From positions 42,766,501-42,830,500 of the forward strand of contig CM032117.1 of assembly GCA_018894105.1 (NCBI GenBank): a stretch of 64,000 bases of DNA. Reading direction: 5' to 3'. Every line of letters starts with the position of its first letter. The first letter of the stretch is position 1. The notes under the pieces are model-generated. The model made no database searches. It was not told the origin of the DNA and saw only the letters and a list, made by a program, of their open reading frames with translations. Below, one piece after another: positions 34,401 through 45,844 of the stretch. The position numbers and the translations under genes are program-made. Source of the stretch: Jacaranda mimosifolia. Lineage: Eukaryota; Streptophyta; Magnoliopsida; Lamiales; Bignoniaceae.

Positions 34401-34860
34401 CAAGAATTTAAGCCCCAATAAAATAATTATTTAAAGCAAGTTACCTGGCATTTAAAGATAATTATTTCCAATAAAATTTTGAAAAACTAAATTAGCATTA
34501 ATCAAGTATGAAAATAAGTTATAAATAAAATAAGAATCAAATATATCTTTCACACTCAAACATACTAGTGATTTCCTCATTGTTCGTCCCATTTGGATGC
34601 AACTTTGATGGGTGGCCATCAATCTCATTCATGTTGTGCATACCATGCATAATGCTTGTCACCACTAAAAATGCAATATCATAATGTTATAAACATGTTA
34701 ACTAAAAATTGCCTTCTTCTTGTTTCTATTGGCAATGGAATTTAATGCTTACTATATATATCTGTATCCTATTTTGGTCATTGTGCATCCTTGTCAAGTT
34801 TTGTTGTTGTTGTTTTTTTTGCTGACTCCTCATGTATTTGCCATGTTGGTTGCTTGCCAT
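31404..34860 (-). pseudogene. CACTA second gene: Transposase_24 / DUF8039-type protein (TnpA-position)
   Basis: Exon-like blocks on the minus strand run in the order of plant En/Spm second proteins. A possible start is MASNQHGKYMRSQQKKQQQQ at 34860. Then come RGRERVLFNNLELLIGQNKS, an LDEKTWHKVP..VK block (34100-34330), GWKNRVKTKFFNP with VLPNQWKNLVLYWHSDD (33830-33990), and SSQNKENREKKTMHYITGKK with SFAQIRKK (33600-33695). Next are DPNDIFFQVVRPKKWGRVK (about 32920-32990), a coiled coil rich in Q/K/E (32690-32819) and a last exon whose acceptor ag ends at 31689. That exon carries VGSKVYLKSM, TIAIGRI and TIGEVIGMSIAWPFHL, a DUF8039-like block. Several stops break it. Family members are thought to bind element ends. 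Confidence 0.72.
31788..32455. repeat. Minisatellite inside the CACTA element, unit about 167-190 bp
   Basis: About 3.6 copies of a unit begin gaatgagtaacaacaacaatt-like at about 31788, 31978, 32160 and 32327. Each contains tcaactcaaccttatcaatt, aaccaacctcaactatac and ttcaaactattcttcaaa blocks. It lies between the last two exon-like blocks of the second gene, so probably within an intron. Confidence 0.8.
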
Positions 34861-35145
34861 CACTAATTCACTGTAAAACAATTACCATTATTAATATAAT
34901 AAAAATAAAAGACAAAAATTTGATCTATGCTTACAAAAATATTAACCTAACAGCATCTAATAGATAGTTCAAATGCATTAATAAAAATATTACAGCAAAT
35001 CTCAAAGTCATAACAGATGGAAAATTGCATTAAGAACTCTTTAAAAGATATCTTCTAACACATAAACATATGAATATCTCATTAATAATTTTCCAATGAG
35101 CAACACGTGACAAAATATCAAATACAACTTTTCTACTTAAATAGA

Positions 35146-38100
35146 TCATGAGTTTTCTTCTAAACTATCAACTGGGATTCTAGGGGGCCCATCACAAACC
35201 CAAACAACATCTTCATCTACACTTATTGGATGAGCAACACAAGGATAACTTTGCAAAATGGTATCAACTTTTTCAGTTGATTGGACCTTTCCATCATCAA
35301 ATTTATCTCTAGCTTTTGTTTTAATCACAACGTGCCAATCTTTCTTTGCGGGATCTCTTACATAAAACACTTGCTCAACTTGAGAGGCAAAGGCAAAAGG
35401 CTCATGCTGACGCCTTATATTTGAGAAATTCGCCAAAGTGAATCCATCTCTTAATCACTTCCCTTTGGATACCCACTCACAATCAAACAATACAATCCTC
35501 TTACCACCAATGTAATCTAACTCAATTATATCTTTTAAAATCCCATAATATGCCAACTCATCTAAGATAGGTCTCATGTCTTTTTTGCTGGCAAAACTTG
35601 TTGTGGTTGCATTTACCATCACCCCACTATTTTGAGTTTTTCTCTTTTTCTCCACTTCTTTAGTATGAATTCTGAATCCATTTACAATATATCCTTAATA
35701 TCTTTTTACAACGGGCATTGGTCCCCTTGCAAGATGTATCAACTTATACAGCTTTGGGTCATTTTCATTTAGTTTTAACCCTTCAACCTGCAATAAACAT
35801 ATACTTATTCAACTAGTTTAAAGAAAATTTCATAACAAACTAAATTATTTTATTGTACTGATTAAAGTAGATATAGCATACATGACCAGAAAACCAAGAA
35901 CCAAATGATTCACTATGATTTTGATTGATCTCATGTTCTCTGGCATGGCACTTCTTATGTCTAAGTTCAGCTTCATGTTGCCTGCACAATATGCATAGAA
36001 ATTAAATAATTCAAAAATAATTAAATATACATAAAATAGTCACTATTATATTTCTTTTTAACCTACTCTCATATGGCTTGATCTCATCACAATTAAATAG
36101 CACATATCTATGAGCTTTAATCAATATATCATTGCTCAAAATAGCTACTTCTCATTTCCACAGTAGACGGCCCAACATAAAAAATATATCTAAACCTAGT
36201 GTGTTCACTACATATCCATCATCATTATGGCTTGATCGGTTGAGCCTTGTTTCAACTTCTTCCTCAAAGTATAAAGAACAAAATGCCAAACATTCCTGAG
36301 CTAAATAGTCCTCAACAATCGACCCCTCTGGTTGGCATTTGTTTCGCACGTACAATTTCAAAGTGCTTAAGTATCTAAGAAAATGAAAATATCTAAATGT
36401 TATTATTATGTATGGAGATATATAATATAAAAAAGAAAAGAAACAACATTATCCTTGAAAAGTGTTAGAATGAAGATAATTATTATGAAAATATAACCAA
36501 AATAGTTACCTTTATATGAGATACATCCAACGATAATGTACTGGTCCAGCTAACTTTGACTCGGTAACCAAATAAATTGTCAAATGTACTGTAATATAAA
36601 AAAATGCTGGAGGAAATATTTTCTCAAGATGACAAAGTATAAGAGCAATTTCTTGTTCCATTCGATTTAAATCAATATGATGGAAGCTTTTAGAACATAA
36701 GTCTCTAAAGTAACCACATAAACGAATCAAGGATGAACGTACTAACTTGGGTAACAAGTTGTGCAAAGAAACCAGAAGCAATTATTGCATCAAAACATGG
36801 CTATCATGACTCTTAAGGCCAAAAATCTTGATTGGCTTAAGATGCACACACCTTGCTACATTTGCAGCATAACTATCTGGCATTTTAATTCTTTTTAGAA
36901 CCTTGCAGAATATTTCCTTCTCAATCTTATTTAATGCCGAAAAAAATGGTGGCAACCATTCTCTACTAATCTCATAAAAAAGGACCAAAGTTCTAGTCTT
37001 ATGCCCATATCTCTCATATCCAAACGAGCCCTATGGTTGTCCTTGACTTATCACTATCCAATAATGTATACAATACCTTATCAACATACATTTTTCTTAA
37101 TGTGCATAACATCAAGATTATGGCGTAACAAGTTTTTTTTCCCCAATAAGGTAAAGCAAAAAAATACTTTTCTTTTTCCAATTGAAAGGTAAAAGTAAAT
37201 CACCCACATTTTTGCCAAATCTGTTATCAAAATCCTTTATCTCATCTATTATTTTCGAGCCCTTCGAATAAGGAGGTGCTTTTCTATGCTCTTTATTGCC
37301 ATCAAAAGATCTTTTATCTTTTCGATGGAATGATTTTTTGATAAGAAAACATGGTGGCACATGTAACAAAACTTAAGAGAGTTGCATAGCCATTCAGAGT
37401 TAGTATACTTTTGACAATCCGGGCAAGTATATTTTTCTTTAGTACTCCAACTCGATATATTTGCAAGACCAGGAAGATTTCTTATAGTCTATAACAATGC
37501 TGCACGCATTTGAAAATTCTGTTTTGATGCAGCATCATATATATTTATCCCTTCATACCACAGTTCCTTCAATTATGCCATTAATGGTTGCAGATACACA
37601 TCAAGATCATTAGTAGGTTCATTAGGACCAGGTATAAGTAAAGACAATATAAAGAAAGATTTTCTTATACAATCACCTGGTGGCAAATTATATGGCATTA
37701 GGATCACAGGCCATGTGCTATGGGCAACACTCATTGTTCCAAATGGATTGAAACCATAAGATGCCAAACCCAGCCTAAAATTGCAAGGGTCTTTTGTAAA
37801 ATTTGGATTGTAGTAATCAAAACTTTGCTAAGCTGGAGAATCTGCAGGGTGCCTCATAAAACCATCTTTAGTACATTCTTCTTCATGCCAACTCATAAGC
37901 GATGTAGTTTTAGTATTCATAAATAGTCTTTGCAGCCTTGACTTTAAAGGAAAATGCCACATAACCTTGGTTGCAACCTTCTTACCTTCCTTAGGTTTCT
38001 TAGAAGAAGCATTGTGTTGAGTAGCATTAGGTTGTTGCTCTTTTGGTAGCACTATCCATTACGGTTCTTCGCAAGTATCACATTTTGTCTTGCTTTCATT

Positions 38101-38739
38101 CAAATCCCAATACAACATACTGTTATTTAACCCCAAATATCTTATTATTTTCCTGGTCTCGTAATAATTTTTTTGAAGTTGTGCATCCTCTGGAAATGAT
38201 TCTTTCAACAAATTTAACATCAAAGTGAAGGAAGAATCACTCCAATTACCAAGGCATTTGGTCTGCAACATTCTAACAATGAAAGAAAGTTTTGAAAACT
38301 TTCTACATCCATGATAGAGTTCTTGTTCTACATCTTGCATAAGCTTATATAATTTTTCAGCTTCTTCACTTGGCTTTTCTCCCTCAGTTTTTGGCATATC
38401 TTCTGCATGATTACCTCTATCTTGCATATTAAATGCATCATGTAGCATCCCTTGCATGTCATTAGATGTATGTAGTTTATCATATTCATAAGATACAGAT
38501 CCTCTGGTTGTGAACAACTCTCTATGAAGCACCCATTTAGTGTATCCATCTAAAAATCCTTCCCAAAGAAGTTGTCTTTCTACAACCTCACATGTTTTGC
38601 TCAATCCATTTTTACATTTCTTACAAGGACACAAGATCATTCCATCATCTGAATTTGCAAAAGCAAAGTTCAAGAAAAATTTCACCCCATCCTAATATTC
38701 TTTACTAGGTCTTGGGAGACTCATCCAACTCTTGTCCAT
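35146..38739 (-). pseudogene. TNP2-family CACTA transposase (Transpos_assoc, Transposase_21, DUF4218, DUF4216)
   Basis: Transposase that would cut and join CACTA ends in the nucleus. On the minus strand it starts MDKSWMSLPRPSKEY at 38739, followed by an in-frame TAG (38692-38694). The transposase-associated domain follows with CPCKKCKNGL and GFLDGYTKWVLHRE. The TNP2 core has PLKSRLQRLFMN, HPADSPA, LGLASYGFNPFG, YSTWPVILMPYNLPPG, FILSLLIPGP, DVYLQPL and FQMRAALL blocks (about 37120-38050). DUF4218 (36152-36790) has GYFRDLCSK, HLEKIFPPAFF and GPVHYRWMYLI, and DUF4216 (35146-35655) has ELDYIGGKRIVLFDCEWV and SQVEQVFYVRDPAKKDWHVV. At least three stops and several frame changes occur. The domain set is essentially complete, so loss of function is probably fairly recent in element terms. 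Confidence 0.9.
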
Positions 38740-41700
38740 GTTGATCTTTTAAAATAAACACACACTTGTTTCTGACTTAAATGAGAAAAAGTATTCTAGA
38801 AAATTGTGTTAGTATCTAAAGATAGCAAATACATTTACTTACAACTATCGAACGTTTAAAGAATTTTAGAAGTGAATTTAAGCAATATATTTCTTGAGAA
38901 AATTTATAGATATTTAAGCCAAATACATCAACTTCAATACTTAATGGAATTACTTATACAAAAGATATAATTTGAATTAACTATTTACTTATCATAGTAT
39001 CAAGAGGCAAGGGTGAATGTAGCGAAGACACTAAAATCTATGGAAAGTCAGTTTAAAGATACTCTTTAACTCATCAACTTCATCACTTATATAATTGACT
39101 TAATCGGACCTACTTAGGGGATAAAGTATCCATGTATTTACAAATATAGCTTTATTATATCTAAATAAAAAATATACATTAACTTAATTTTTGTAAGGCT
39201 ATAAATTATTTACATAACAACATATATTTTTACCTATAAATATTTCAATGTATTTATTTAAATTTTTATGATGCATAAACGGAAATAAGATTGAAGAAAA
39301 AAGAAATAATATAGGATTTCAATTCAATTTCCTATTCATTCTTGCATGCTAATCATCTCCTTATAGCTACTAAGCAAAAAACAATTTTAGAATCTTAGTA
39401 ACATGGATTTATATCTAAGTATGCATAGACCACATTCCATGAAAAATGAATAAGCCATCGAACAATTAGTTAAGGTTTGAGTAACCCATTCAATAATGAC
39501 TAAAAGAAGAGAAGAAAATTCAACCAACATTTAAAAACATGTTTGAAAAGATTTTAAAATATTAAGTATTTGGTTACACTCACCTGATTATATGATCTAA
39601 TATTAAAGTACTTGTACTTGATCGAAAACAAATCTAGAAAATGTTAGCAGCTTCAACATACAAAATGATGATGAGAAAAGGAATAAAGATTCAATAAAAT
39701 ATAATAATTATTACACAAAGAATGTAAAAGTGCAAAGCAGAACTGAAGTAGCCAACTTATATATTTATTCCTTGTGACACTAACTGTTGCTTATTCTAGA
39801 AAACTATGTTAGTATCTAAATTTGGTGCAATTCTTGAAAAGATCAATGCTCTTATTCCAGAAAACTATGTTAGTATCTAAAGATGGTGCAACTCTTGCAA
39901 AGATCAATGCAGCAGCAGAGCTAGCAAAAGCAATTGATCTTGTAAGTAAAATTAATAGAATTAAGTTAATCAACCTGGCTACTGTATTTTGTCCAACACA
40001 TCAAAATAATACATCCTGTAATATTATTGATTCCACAATCCACACATCTTGGAACATGTGGATCCCATGTGGCTCTCACGTGAATCTTGAATTTTAATAA
40101 CAAAATAGTAAAAATCTTAATCCAAATATAGTAATAGACTATGTGAATTCTCGGACCCACGAGTCAGAGTTGTCTACTCAAGTGAACTATTGTAGCAATG
40201 ACATTTTGGGTAAAAAGAATTTTCCTTTGCACATATAGAATGTGAACATATGTTATACTAAAAAGATAAAATTAATCATAAATATTTAATTAAATCTACC
40301 ATATGTAAATGAGTCAACATCGTCAAAACTTAATAAATGGACAACAAACATTATATGATAATTAAAATAACAATTCCAAGTTCTACATTTTCTTGCAATA
40401 TATGTGGCTGTAGTGACTGGTGCATAGTATGCAACATATATTTGGACAACTTCAATTAGTAGATATTATATCTATAATCATCATAATTAAGATTTAAAAT
40501 CCCATTTAGGGGCAATCAACTGGACTTTAATTGGTACATAAATAAATATATATTATATATAATATATATTCGAAAGAGGCCAAAGTTTGGCCACTTGGCC
40601 TTTGTTAGTCCTCTGACTAACAGAGGCCACATTTCATTTTCTTTTTTTTTCTTTTAGATTTTTTTAAAATAATATCTATATTATTATATAGATCAGTCTA
40701 TTTGCATATATAATCAATCTACTTCCATACTAGATCCTAAAGTAGTGTTTGCCAAAGACCACCCTATAAGCATTCAGGAAAAAGGAAACAACAGAACTTG
40801 CATATAAATTCAAAGGCCAAAGAAGTGTTCAAATCAACATAATTTAAAAAGTTTACAAGTACAAGATTAGGGAATTGAATTTACATCTAATTTAGGCATC
40901 AATGTTATTTGTGCATACACCTCATATGTCTCTTTTTCAGCCTACATTTAAGAAGAAAAAGTTAATGTCAAATGGACAATGTGATAGAAATAAGTTGAGA
41001 TTTCTAGCATAAGCTAGCAACCTAAGAAGACAAAATTCACTCGCTCAAATTCAAGGATCCTTTCCTGAAGCTGTATGTGCATCACTTTGCAAAGGATTTT
41101 ACTAGGCAAGTTGAAAGAAAGAAGTTGCTGATCTAATCCCTAATGTGTAGACGCTTCAAGCTAGATAACAGCATAATATTTAAAAATATATATTAGTGAA
41201 TATAAATGACATATTGGACATGGAGCATAATAACAAAATTAGATGATGCAGGAACAAAAAAATTTTATCCAAAAGAAAAGAGCAATCCAAAAGAAAGCCA
41301 AAAGGAAGCAAAGTACTACAGTCTCAAAGGTTATATATATCTAAGAAATGGGAAAAAAACTGCCCAGGGCATGGGATGGAATAAAAAGTGATAACAAAAA
41401 AGAGATAAACCCTTGCCAAAATCAAAATTATTGGGAACGAAAAGAGATGTTGGAACCCCTTCCATGACTAATTTTCTATGAATTGTGAAATAGGATTTTC
41501 TCATTTAATACTTTGTTACATCAGTAGGGTGAGGGTCGGGAGCCTGTGTTTCCTTTTCAATAGTGGAAAATGGCTTTTATTACTCTGGAAATTCAATTCA
41601 GGCTTAAGATTGTTACTTATTGGTTAAATAAAACAAGTAAAAATTGCCACAACATTGTTTATTTCACTTTCAAACTTCTTGAGCACATACAAGAAAAATC

Positions 41701-42589
41701 AGAAACATACATGAATACCAAGGAGAAAAACAAATAACAAGGACTGAGGAACTACCCTTTAGTCTTTTTCAATGGCTATAAGAAGGGCCAAAAGGAATAA
41801 AGTGTTGACCCACAAAGGATCACAGGTTGGCATCTGCTCCTGCAAGATTCTTTCACATAATCCCTATTCCCTCCAAGGCATTCAAGAGGAAATCAATTTT
41901 TTAACAAAAGACATAGACTTATTTTGTTCCCAAAGGATATAACCCCCAACTAATAAAAAATATAAATAGAAACTAATAAACATCAATACGCCTAGAAAAT
42001 CAACAAAAATAATAAGCATACATAGGGCAAGCACCTCAACACATTAAAAAAAAATAGTATCCATAATGTATGAACGATAGTATCAGAATAATAGAAAACA
42101 AAAAAATTCCCATTTCTGGGAAATATTCAATTTTTTTTGCTCTCTTACAACTTTTCTGTAACCTACAAATAGATCATAGAAAACTAGTATTTGTGGAAAA
42201 CTAAATTGGTTGTCCTCTCTAGCATAGATCATAGAAAAGTAAACCAAAAAATAGACAAAACTTAGTCTGGAATACCTATTCATCCTTCACCCACAAAACT
42301 TAGAATCTATTTTATAAACAAGTGAGTGAGTGTGTGTGGGTGCACTTGCAATAAAGAGAAAAAATATACCAGAGTTTGCTCTCGACAACGTCGACTTTGA
42401 AGATAGGGTGAATCCTTACTTGGTCTAGATTTGGAGTAGAAATTGGTTTCTCTCTTTGTGGGTTGGGAGTGTTTGGAGAGTATTTGGGCGTGTATTGTCA
42501 AGTGAGGAGAAGGGAAGAAGAAATTAGCGCTAGACTTGGTGAAATTTTGGGAAATAGGCACAAAATATTCCATAATTTTTATTTTGTTT
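38740..42589 (-). other. 5' non-coding part of the CACTA element
   Basis: This lies between the right subterminal zone and the transposase start. An 88-codon open frame at 42307-42573 has no recognised homology and is more likely 5' leader; a possible splice donor caag/gtaagg-like lies near 42410. A short inverted repeat tgttagtc/gactaaca occurs near 40602-40620 within gaggccaaagtttggcc, which may be the edge of a nested MITE. AT-rich elsewhere. Confidence 0.5.
39790..39911. repeat. 61-bp tandem duplication with an exon-like extension
   Basis: Two adjacent 61-bp copies begin cttattctagaaaactatg and cttattccagaaaactatg, differing at a few positions. A 32-bp part of the same word recurs at 38792-38824 just upstream of the transposase start. 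The second copy reads on the plus strand into SKDGATLAKINAAAELAKAI and ends at a good splice-donor-like cttgtaagta. The origin is unknown. Confidence 0.7.
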
Positions 42590-42862
42590 TGTGTTTATAA
42601 ATATCAACTATTATGATTTATGACACTTTAAAACAGATGTCTCTATAAAAATTTATTAACAAAAATATCATGATAAAATATAAATACTACATAAAAATGA
42701 GACACTTAAAAAAAGTATCTCAATAAAATATGTTAATAAGACACTTTTCAAGAAGTGTCATAATAAAAATAAATAAATTATTAAGTATTGAGACACTTTT
42801 GTAACAAGTGTTAAAATAAAGAAGTTATTGGGACATTTTTCAAAAAATGTCACTTATAATAT
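42590..42862. repeat. Right subterminal repeat zone of the CACTA element
   Basis: Direct and inverted gagacactt / aagtgtc words are repeated about every 30-50 bp, matching those of the left subterminal zone. Confidence 0.8.
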
Positions 42863-42893
42863 GTCTCAATAAGTAATTTTTCTAGTAGTGGCG

Positions 42894-43150
42894 TACTTTT
42901 GGAGGGACTTTATAGTAGGATTACACTAGAGGGTTGTCACTCACCTCTGAAGAGGATTTATGGTAGGTTTTTGAGTGTCAACCAAGTATCCCCTGAGGGA
43001 TCGTATAGTGGTATTACACCAAAGAGTTATCAAGTATGCTCTAGAGAGCAGTATACAAGCGCCTCTTAACTTAATTGACCATAAGATATAATATTGTAAA
43101 AAACAGAGTTCATTCATATGCTTCTCAACGTCAATGGAGTGTCGTTCCTC
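42894..43150 (-). repeat. Tandem repeats of copy B (right of the CACTA insertion)
   Basis: Units such as ttttggagggactttatagtaggattacac, cctctgaagaggatttatggtagg and cctgagggatcgtatagtggtattac continue the series that stops at 30417, showing that the CACTA element split one array. Confidence 0.65.
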
Positions 43151-43249
43151 TGAGGATTGGCATTATTCAAATCTCAAGGAAAAAAAAGATAACCTCTCAA
43201 TTTGAAAAGAAATAATACCTTAATACAAATGTTAACTGCCAAGTCAAAA

Positions 43250-45480
43250 TCAATCTAAAGAAAGCAAGAAAACAAATGGAGCGCCATCAATGGCGCATTC
43301 AAGCAAAGTTGGGGGTAGCGATGTGAATATCTCCATGATGCTAGTATCTTGGAGTATGCCTTTGCCCTTGTCTTTCTTTTTGCTATCTTGCAGCTCTTTC
43401 TTTTGATTAGTCCTAGGGACAGGATTCTTAATGCTCTTTAAGGTATAGGCATATCACTCTCTGGCTTGTCGAAAGTCACAGATAGCTTCTCTAGTGCTAT
43501 TCAGGGTAGGAAACTTTAGCTTTATATGGTATGTTGAGACCACAACTCAGAATAGGTAGAAGGTGGGTCTCCCCAGGGTTGCGTTGTTAGCAAATGGGTA
43601 GGAACCTCAATATCTTCGTCAGTTGCTTGAGATGAATATCCAAGGAGAGGGGTAGTGGCACTTCTTCTAGTGTTTCCACTGTGTCACTAGTAAACCCCAC
43701 TAGAAGGGTTTCTGCAAGTATTATCTACTCCTAGCTGAAGGAATGCATTATGGAATAAAATGTCAGTCGAGTTGCCACTATCTACCAAGATCTTATTCTT
43801 TTAGAAGTTAGTGAGCGATACTGAGATCTTCAATGCATTATTGTGTTCTCCTTGTTTAGGTTCTAGGTTCTTTTCTCAAGTGTGATGTTAGGTGCTGGGA
43901 ACGCACTTCAAAAATTCCTATGATGGGGCCAATTACAGGAGCCTGCGTTCACCTCGCTGCTCGCACCAACATCTTTCTTACGTTAGCGGAGTCTACACAA
44001 GCTGGTCTTCTTAAAATAATTGAAATGATGCTAGTCGTGGGGAGATTCTTTGAATTACATTGGCATTCCTGGGCATTAAGATCCAGACGTCTGTTAGGCC
44101 ATCGACGGTGATCCTCATTTCTTCCCACTCTTGGACTCTTTTTTGGATTATTTGGCTTCTAATGCCATATATTCTTTGAGGTGTCCTCTTTGGATCAACC
44201 TCTAAATCTCTTCCCATAAGTAGCTGCAGCCCTTGGTGTGTCCATTATTACACTTGAAATGACTCCACTTACCAAATTTGTGCTTCTTTTGATCCTCTAT
44301 CATCTTTTGAGGATGGTATTGGATGAAGCCACGGTTAGAATCTCTACTCTAAGGGTAGTGAATGGCATGTAGGTAGTTAAAGCTTTAAGAGGAGTGTATT
44401 TGCAATCTCCTTTCTTCTTATTATTATTATTTCCTTCATTGCATCTTCAATTCTTTTGTGCTTGTTTATGTGTATCATGAGCTTTTCTAAAGTAGCAGCG
44501 GGCTTTCCAGCAATTGACTCCCAAAATTTCAAGTGCCTCAAATTCTACTGGATGATGCCGCGCAGGAGACTTGGACGAAGTAATTAAGGTAGTTCCTCAG
44601 GGGCTCTCCATTCTTCTACTTGATGGTGAATAGGTATGTAGTTGTTTTTGGATATCTATAATTGATGGAGAAGTTCTAAAGGATGCACTGTGTCAACAAT
44701 TCTTATTCAGTGATAGATCGAGCTAGTATCTAGTTAAACCACATTAAAGTGTGCTTGGTGAACATGGTGCAGAGCAACTTGCAGTATGTAGCTTCACTTA
44801 AGTTGTAGAACTCCATCCTCGCTTGGAACTTATCTAAGTACTCCTGAGGGTCCACAATGATATCAAACTATGGTAAGTAAGCTATCTTTGTTACAAGAGA
44901 TAGTGCTTCCACTAATATGGCTGGAGAAAAGGGTTTGAATCTTGGGAAAGCGATAACTCAAGGGCGGTATTGGTTTCCTGCTCTCACTAAAGGATGCAAC
45001 ACTAAGGAATATATCTGGACTCTAATATCAGCGAGTATGTATTGGGTAGAATCCGCTTAGAGTAAGGAATGGGTGTCTGCTTGCTGGCGCAAAAGGGAAG
45101 AAGCAGTGTCATGTTCAAAGTTGGATCTTCGCTTAGTTCTCTTTAGGGAGGACGCCCCCTTACTCCGCTGAGAGGTATGTTGGAGCTTCTGGGGCGGCAC
45201 TCCTCAGCATACTAAGTGACCGTTTTGGCCATAACTTAGATAGTGGCATTCTCTAATATAGTCCTCAATGCCTTCTGGGTCATATGCAATATGGGATCTT
45301 TGGAAGGTGGTGCCTACTTTGTCGGTGTCTCCTCTAGTGTTGGTTGTGCGCCCGATGCTGGTTTTGGTGTTGGCACAATGGTGCTTCAAGTTGAGGGCTC
45401 TCCATGTTCTCTGACCTTAGGGCAACCTGGCTTCTAGAATTGCGAGTATTAGATTTCATTTGCATTCTCAGCCTTTCTCC
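43250..45480 (-). pseudogene. Tat-like gag-protease, copy B
   Basis: Minus-strand frames give DPQEYLDKFQARMEFYNLSE (near 44800-44860), TMFTKHTLMWFN, IKNGEPLRNYLNYF equivalents, a decayed zinc knuckle with FKCNNGHTKGC (near 44250-44280) and RLIQRGHLKEY. Next come the protease site ILVDSGNSTDILFHNAFLQL, with VDSG encoded by 43774-43785, and NATLGRPT then VSTYHIKLKFPTL (about 43510-43590). It closes with a KKDKGKGI basic tail and SLPPTLLECAIDGAPF just before the end. This copy keeps the best protease active-site motif of the family here. Reverse transcriptase, RNase H and integrase are absent, as in copies A and C. Stops and frameshifts make it non-functional. Confidence 0.83.
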
Positions 45481-45492
45481 TTCACAATGCAA

Positions 45493-45514
45493 AGTTCCGA
45501 TAAACAGTGTCAAA
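45493..45514 (-). other. Primer-binding-like site of copy B
   Basis: On the minus strand ttttgacactgtttatcgga, then ac, follows the LTR and aligns with the ttttggcgcaatttgcggcaac of copy C. Decayed. Confidence 0.5.
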
Positions 45515-45516
45515 AT

Positions 45517-45844
45517 GATGCTGCATCAAAGTAGAGCAGGGTCCTTTCTGGTAGACTACGAAGTGTTCGATTCATTTTCTTTGAAACATGCAAAGAGATT
45601 TTAGCTCTTGAAGTTCTCGAAGATTTGTGATTTCTTGTGAATGATTTTTTGTGCCCAAATTCTCTTTGGGGCTTAGTATTATAATTTGATTTGATGGGTT
45701 TAGGCCATTAGGATTTTGTTATCATTCTTGATAGGCTTGATTGATTTTGGATTCTCCTTAACCTTTTTATTTGACTAAATATTTTGATCCATTAGGCCTT
45801 TTTTAGTTCTTTTACCATTTTACCTTGGCAAACTTAATTATCCA
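45517..45844 (-). repeat. 5' LTR of Tat-like copy B
   Basis: About 328 bp. On the minus strand it starts tggataattaagtttgccaa and aligns with the LTRs of copies A, C and D. Shared blocks include the opening ttaagt..agg..aaa, the conserved aaagagaatttgggcac-like stretch and the region before the primer site. The gag-proximal end is set by the primer-binding-like site. Confidence 0.65.

Larger units (their letters stand above)
30418..42890 (-). mobile_element. CACTA (En/Spm) transposon, 12.47 kb, two decayed genes
   Basis: The right end, read inward on the minus strand, is cactactagaaaaattact followed by tattgagac. The left end is caatactagaaaaactattt followed by attgagac. They match at 25 of 28 positions and begin with CACTA/CAATA. 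Both subterminal zones are packed with gagacactt/aagtgtctc words. The element carries a TNP2-family transposase and a second Transposase_24-type gene, both on the minus strand. The flanking bases acg (30415-30417) and gcg (42891-42893) could be a 3-bp target duplication with one change. It lies inside the tandem-repeat region of retroelement copy B and splits that copy. Confidence 0.92.

Noticed and set aside
42307..42573. 88-codon minus-strand frame near the right end of the large CACTA element
   Set aside because: No homology; its position fits the transposase 5' leader.
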